Origin: JBKEAJ01 sp047974415
Lineage (GTDB): Bacteria > Bacteroidota > Bacteroidia > Bacteroidales > Prolixibacteraceae
DNA length: 8,490 nt
Reading direction: 5' to 3'
Assembly: GCA_047974415.1 (NCBI GenBank)
Contig: JBKECH010000026.1
Span: 1 to 8,490 of the forward strand
The notes beneath the pieces were generated by a model that saw nothing but the letters and a program-made list of their open reading frames with translations, made no database searches and was not told the origin of the DNA. The position numbers were made by a program, and so were the translations under genes. Position 1 is the first letter of the stretch, and every line of letters begins with the position of its first letter. Of the stretch, positions 6,458 through 8,490 are shown one piece after another.

Positions 6458-6670
6458 GTAAATCATTTTGAAACGCTGTGTCAAATAATTTGCTTCTATG
6501 TTGAATATAGGGGGTGGCTTTGTTGATGTTTAGAGTTTAAAGTTTAATTGTTTAAGGTCTTAGTACATGACAAAAAATAATTAACATCTAATGTTCATAA
6601 ATTGAGGATATTGGCGTTTTCAAATAACCTTGATATTCTACAATTTTGTGAATTCACAAAAAACACAAAG

Positions 6671-6847
6671 ATGAACATCAAGGTTGAAAGCAAAGATAGA
6701 AAATTATTTGAAATATTCAAAACAGCGACAAATTGGAACTGCTGTTTAATTAGTTTAATGAAATCACTGATAAAGCTGCAAAGTGTATCATATGTTGCGC
6801 TGGCACAAGAATTTGAAGGTAAAAGTAAATTATTAATCAAACTTTAG
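6671..6847 (+). pseudogene. N-terminal fragment of an IS4-like transposase (remnant)
   Basis: A 58-codon frame from the ATG at 6671 (an in-frame TTG at 6602 would give 81 codons). The segment CCLISLMKSLIKLQSVSYVALAQEFEGKSK resembles the N-terminal helix region of Bacteroidetes IS4-like DDE transposases, in which a similar stretch precedes an 'LRRIQRF'-type motif. Here the frame stops directly after that point (LLIKL), so the catalytic DDE part is absent. No terminal inverted repeats are apparent. The match is from pattern memory; the alternative is a chance frame in AT-rich DNA. It lies in the 460-bp gap between ilvA and the thioredoxin gene, which otherwise holds only promoters and a TTTAAAC-type A/T-rich patch at about 6531-6560. 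Confidence 0.4.
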
Positions 6848-6852
6848 TTGCA

Positions 6853-6887
6853 TTTGTGGGTTAAATTCAGCTGTTTTAGTACCTTTG
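6853..6887 (+). promoter_or_regulatory. promoter of the thioredoxin gene
   Basis: The -7 box TACCTTTG (6880-6887, followed by C) matches TAnnTTTG. A -33-like TTTG at 6853-6856 is 23 bp upstream, a little long. The predicted start is near 6894, about 20 nt before the ATG at 6913. Confidence 0.55.
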
Positions 6888-6912
6888 CAGAGCTATCAAT
6901 AATATCAGAATA

Positions 6913-7407
6913 ATGCAAAAAAGAATATATATATTGTTTGTAACAATGGTTCTGTCAGCTGTTTACTCCTATGCGCAAGATGGTGATAAGGTAGCCGTTG
7001 AGACAATGACTAAAGCAGATTTTCTTAAGAAAGTTTGGAATTATGAAGAAGATAACACCAAATGGAACTTCTTGGGTGATAAGCCTGTAATAATAGATTT
7101 CTACGCCGACTGGTGTGGTCCATGTAAGAAAGCAGCTCCAATTTTAGAGGAGGTGGCTCAGATGTACAAAGACAGAGTTGTTGTCTACAAAGTAGATACG
7201 CAAAGGGAAAAAGTGTTGTCGGGTAATTTGGGGATAAGAGGTCTCCCAACATTCCTTTATATCCCCGTCGAAGGTGAGCCATTAATGACTCAAGGAGTAG
7301 GACGGACGAATTTGGACATAAAAAACGGCTTCATTGACACTATAGAAAAACACCTTCTTAAAAGCAACACTAGCGAAAACGTTGATACTACAAAGACTAG
7401 TAACTGA
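6913..7407 (+). CDS. exported thioredoxin-fold protein (TrxP-like)
   Basis: A 164-residue protein. Residues 1-21 are a signal peptide (MQKR, a hydrophobic run, then YSYA before Gln22), placing it in the periplasm. The thioredoxin domain covers about 55-150. The redox centre is WCGPC (67-71, Cys68 and Cys71), preceded by IIDFYAD, and the conserved cis-proline is Pro112 in GLPTFLYIP. A short N-terminal helical extension (31-52) and a polar tail (151-164) flank the fold. The CGPC dipeptide is that of reducing thioredoxins, and Bacteroides periplasmic TrxP has this architecture, so it probably reduces or exchanges disulfides of exported proteins. It is monocistronic with its own promoter. Its last 11 bp overlap the 3' end of the convergent DUF4159 gene. 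The thioredoxin-fold assignment is firm; the specific TrxP name is an inference. Confidence 0.9.
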   Translation: MQKRIYILFVTMVLSAVYSYAQDGDKVAVETMTKADFLKKVWNYEEDNTKWNFLGDKPVIIDFYADWCGPCKKAAPILEEVAQMYKDRVVVYKVDTQREKVLSGNLGIRGLPTFLYIPVEGEPLMTQGVGRTNLDIKNGFIDTIEKHLLKSNTSENVDTTKTSN

Positions 7408-8056
7408 ATGAGTAAGACACTATATTGGTACCCATTTTAAGTGCTGCCTCATGTAGGTCTTTGGGGTCTTTATGTACCGAATAATCTTCCCAGCCATCGC
7501 CCAAGTCACATTCATAAGAATAAAAACACGCCAAACGGCCATTTATGAATAGACCGAAGCCTTGTGGGGGGTTATTATCGTGTTCGTGAATCTTCGGTAA
7601 GCCTTTGTCAAACTGATACTTTTGATGATAAATAGGATGGGATAGAGCTACCTCCGAAAAGCTTTGTTCTGGGAAAACCTTTTTCATCTCTCGACGTATA
7701 AATTTATCCAATCCATAGTTGTCGTCTATATGTAAAAAACCACCTGCCTCCAAGTATTGGCGTAGGTTATACACCTCTTCGGCAGATAAAATGATATTCC
7801 CATGTCCAGTAATAAATAAAATGGGATAATTAAATAACAAAGGGCTACTGAGCTCCACGGTTGCTGGCTCTATTTCTATGTTGCACCCCATTTTTTCATT
7901 GCAAAAAGTTGCTAAATTAGGGAGTGCTGTAGGATTTGCATACCAATCGCCACCTCCATTGTATTTTACAAGCCCAAATCTTACAGATGAATCCTGGGAA
8001 AAAACAAGTGTGCAATTAAACACTAGAATTATAAAATATAGTAATACTACTCTCAT
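7397..8056 (-). CDS. secreted DUF4159-family protein
   Basis: A 219-residue protein of unknown function. Residues 1-20 are a signal peptide (MRVV, a hydrophobic run, FS before Gln21). The rest matches the DUF4159 pattern over its whole length: KYNGGGDWYANPT..LPNL (31-48), FITGHGNI (81-88), the GGFLHIDDNYG segment (105-115), FIRREMKKVFPE (119-130), HPIYH (140-144), the PKIHEHD...PPQGFG run (154-168) and YECDLGDGWED (181-191). The fold is thought to be related to class I glutamine amidotransferase-like domains; no catalytic Cys is obvious here. In Gram-negative bacteria such genes often sit near MoxR/von Willebrand-type clusters, but here it is alone. The length is normal and the start (ATG 8056) follows a -7 box at 8078-8085. 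A GGAGGT at 8071-8076 is 14 nt from the ATG, too far to act as an ordinary ribosome site. Confidence 0.88.
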   Translation of the reverse strand: MRVVLLYFIILVFNCTLVFSQDSSVRFGLVKYNGGGDWYANPTALPNLATFCNEKMGCNIEIEPATVELSSPLLFNYPILFITGHGNIILSAEEVYNLRQYLEAGGFLHIDDNYGLDKFIRREMKKVFPEQSFSEVALSHPIYHQKYQFDKGLPKIHEHDNNPPQGFGLFINGRLACFYSYECDLGDGWEDYSVHKDPKDLHEAALKMGTNIVSYSFSY

Positions 8057-8077
8057 ATGCTTATAATTTTACCTCCG

Positions 8078-8085
8078 CAAACTTA
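8078..8085 (-). promoter_or_regulatory. -7 box upstream of the DUF4159 gene
   Basis: The minus strand reads TAAGTTTG then CGG, a perfect TAnnTTTG, about 22 bp before the ATG at 8056. No good -33 TTTG is seen at the normal distance. Confidence 0.5.
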
Positions 8086-8193
8086 GATAAAATATTCTAT
8101 TTCTTTCAGTGCTGTTTATCCGTTTTTATGAATAAGTAGCACAACATCAGGTAAATCGCCCTTAAAAAAGAGTGATTATTCCCACAATATTAG

Positions 8194-8201
8194 TATCTTT
8201 G
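8194..8201 (+). promoter_or_regulatory. -7 box upstream of the ISAs1-family transposase
   Basis: TATCTTTG matches TAnnTTTG. It lies 34 bp before the transposase ATG, so a transcript would begin at about 8208, right at the base of the hairpin at 8209-8228. No clear -33 box. Confidence 0.45.
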
Positions 8202-8208
8202 GACATCT

Positions 8209-8228
8209 GAAAGGGGCTGTTCCCTTTC
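8209..8228 (+). promoter_or_regulatory. hairpin in the transposase leader
   Basis: GAAAGGG (8209-8215) pairs perfectly with CCCTTTC (8222-8228); an extra G-U pair (8216-8221) leaves a four-base CTGT loop. It ends seven bases before the ATG at 8236, separated only by A residues. Such leader hairpins can limit transposase translation when the IS is read through from outside. Confidence 0.45.
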
Positions 8229-8235
8229 AAAAAAA

Positions 8236-8490
8236 ATGAAAAACAAAGGCCCTGAAAAAGAAAGAGAACGACTATTTACTAACTCATTTTCAACATTGGA
8301 AGACCCTAGGCGAACAAACAAAGGATACTACAGTTATCCATTAATAGAAATACTTTTCTTGTGTATTAGCGCCTCGTTAAGTGGGTTTAGCACGTGGACT
8401 GACATAGCCCTGTTTGGGAAAGAGAAGTTGGAATGGTTGCGCAAATTCTATCCATATACCAATGGCACTCCCTCTCATGATGTTTTAGGA
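8236..8490 (+). CDS. ISAs1-family transposase, N-terminal part (runs off window)
   Basis: A frame of 85 codons open to the right edge. It shows the N-terminal hallmark of ISAs1-family (H-repeat-associated) transposases: F.TLEDPRR (residues 18-26), YPLIEILFL (34-42), a hydrophobic ISASLSGFSTW (44-54), FGKEKLEWL (60-68) and GTPSHDV (78-84, corresponding to the family's G.PSHDT). The DDE catalytic residues lie beyond the window. The ATG at 8236 follows a run of eight A and a leader hairpin. The left end of the IS should fall within about 8090-8190, but its terminal inverted repeat cannot be fixed without the right end. No frameshift is seen so far, so the copy may be intact. Confidence 0.87.
   Translation, partial: MKNKGPEKERERLFTNSFSTLEDPRRTNKGYYSYPLIEILFLCISASLSGFSTWTDIALFGKEKLEWLRKFYPYTNGTPSHDVLG

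Noticed and set aside
1..8490. CRISPR array, tRNA or rRNA genes
   Set aside because: No regularly spaced repeats and no recognisable tRNA or rRNA sequence were seen on either strand.

Overview
The window looks like chromosomal DNA of a Bacteroidales-type bacterium (phylum Bacteroidota). The evidence is AT-rich intergenic DNA, start codons preceded by A-runs instead of Shine-Dalgarno sites, several -7 boxes of the Bacteroidetes form TAnnTTTG, 'YAQ'-type signal peptide ends, and families typical of the phylum (DUF4159 protein, periplasmic WCGPC thioredoxin, beta-barrel OMP). No database search was possible; family names rest on motif and sequence-pattern recognition.

Layout. (1) 1-1691 is a remnant of a Mu-like prophage. 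It holds the 3' part of a head/F-region gene with a CdiA-CT-like nuclease domain, a Mu-G-like virion morphogenesis gene cut off after about 63 codons, and a convergent CI/S24-type repressor whose stop codon lies exactly at the cut. (2) 1692-2379 is gene-poor, T-rich DNA. It carries a strong promoter flanked by a perfect 13-bp inverted repeat about 250 bp apart, the layout of an invertible (phase-variable) promoter. (3) 2380-4967 is a two-gene transcription unit: a 584-residue coiled-coil lipoprotein and a small outer-membrane beta-barrel, closed by a clear intrinsic terminator at 5023-5053. (4) 5181-6431 (minus) is threonine dehydratase IlvA. (5) 6453-6912 holds a likely decayed transposase fragment. 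(6) 6913-7407 is an exported thioredoxin, and its 3' end overlaps that of a convergent secreted DUF4159 protein (7397-8056, minus). (7) 8236 to the right edge is the start of an ISAs1-family transposase, with a hairpin directly before its start codon.

How it fits together. The most interesting unit is 2066-4967. If the promoter segment inverts, a surface lipoprotein with long coiled-coil arms and its partner barrel would be switched on and off together; as read here the promoter faces the genes (ON). The housekeeping genes (ilvA, thioredoxin, DUF4159) look ordinary. The prophage debris and two transposase traces show that the window sits in a rearranged, mobile-element-rich part of the genome.
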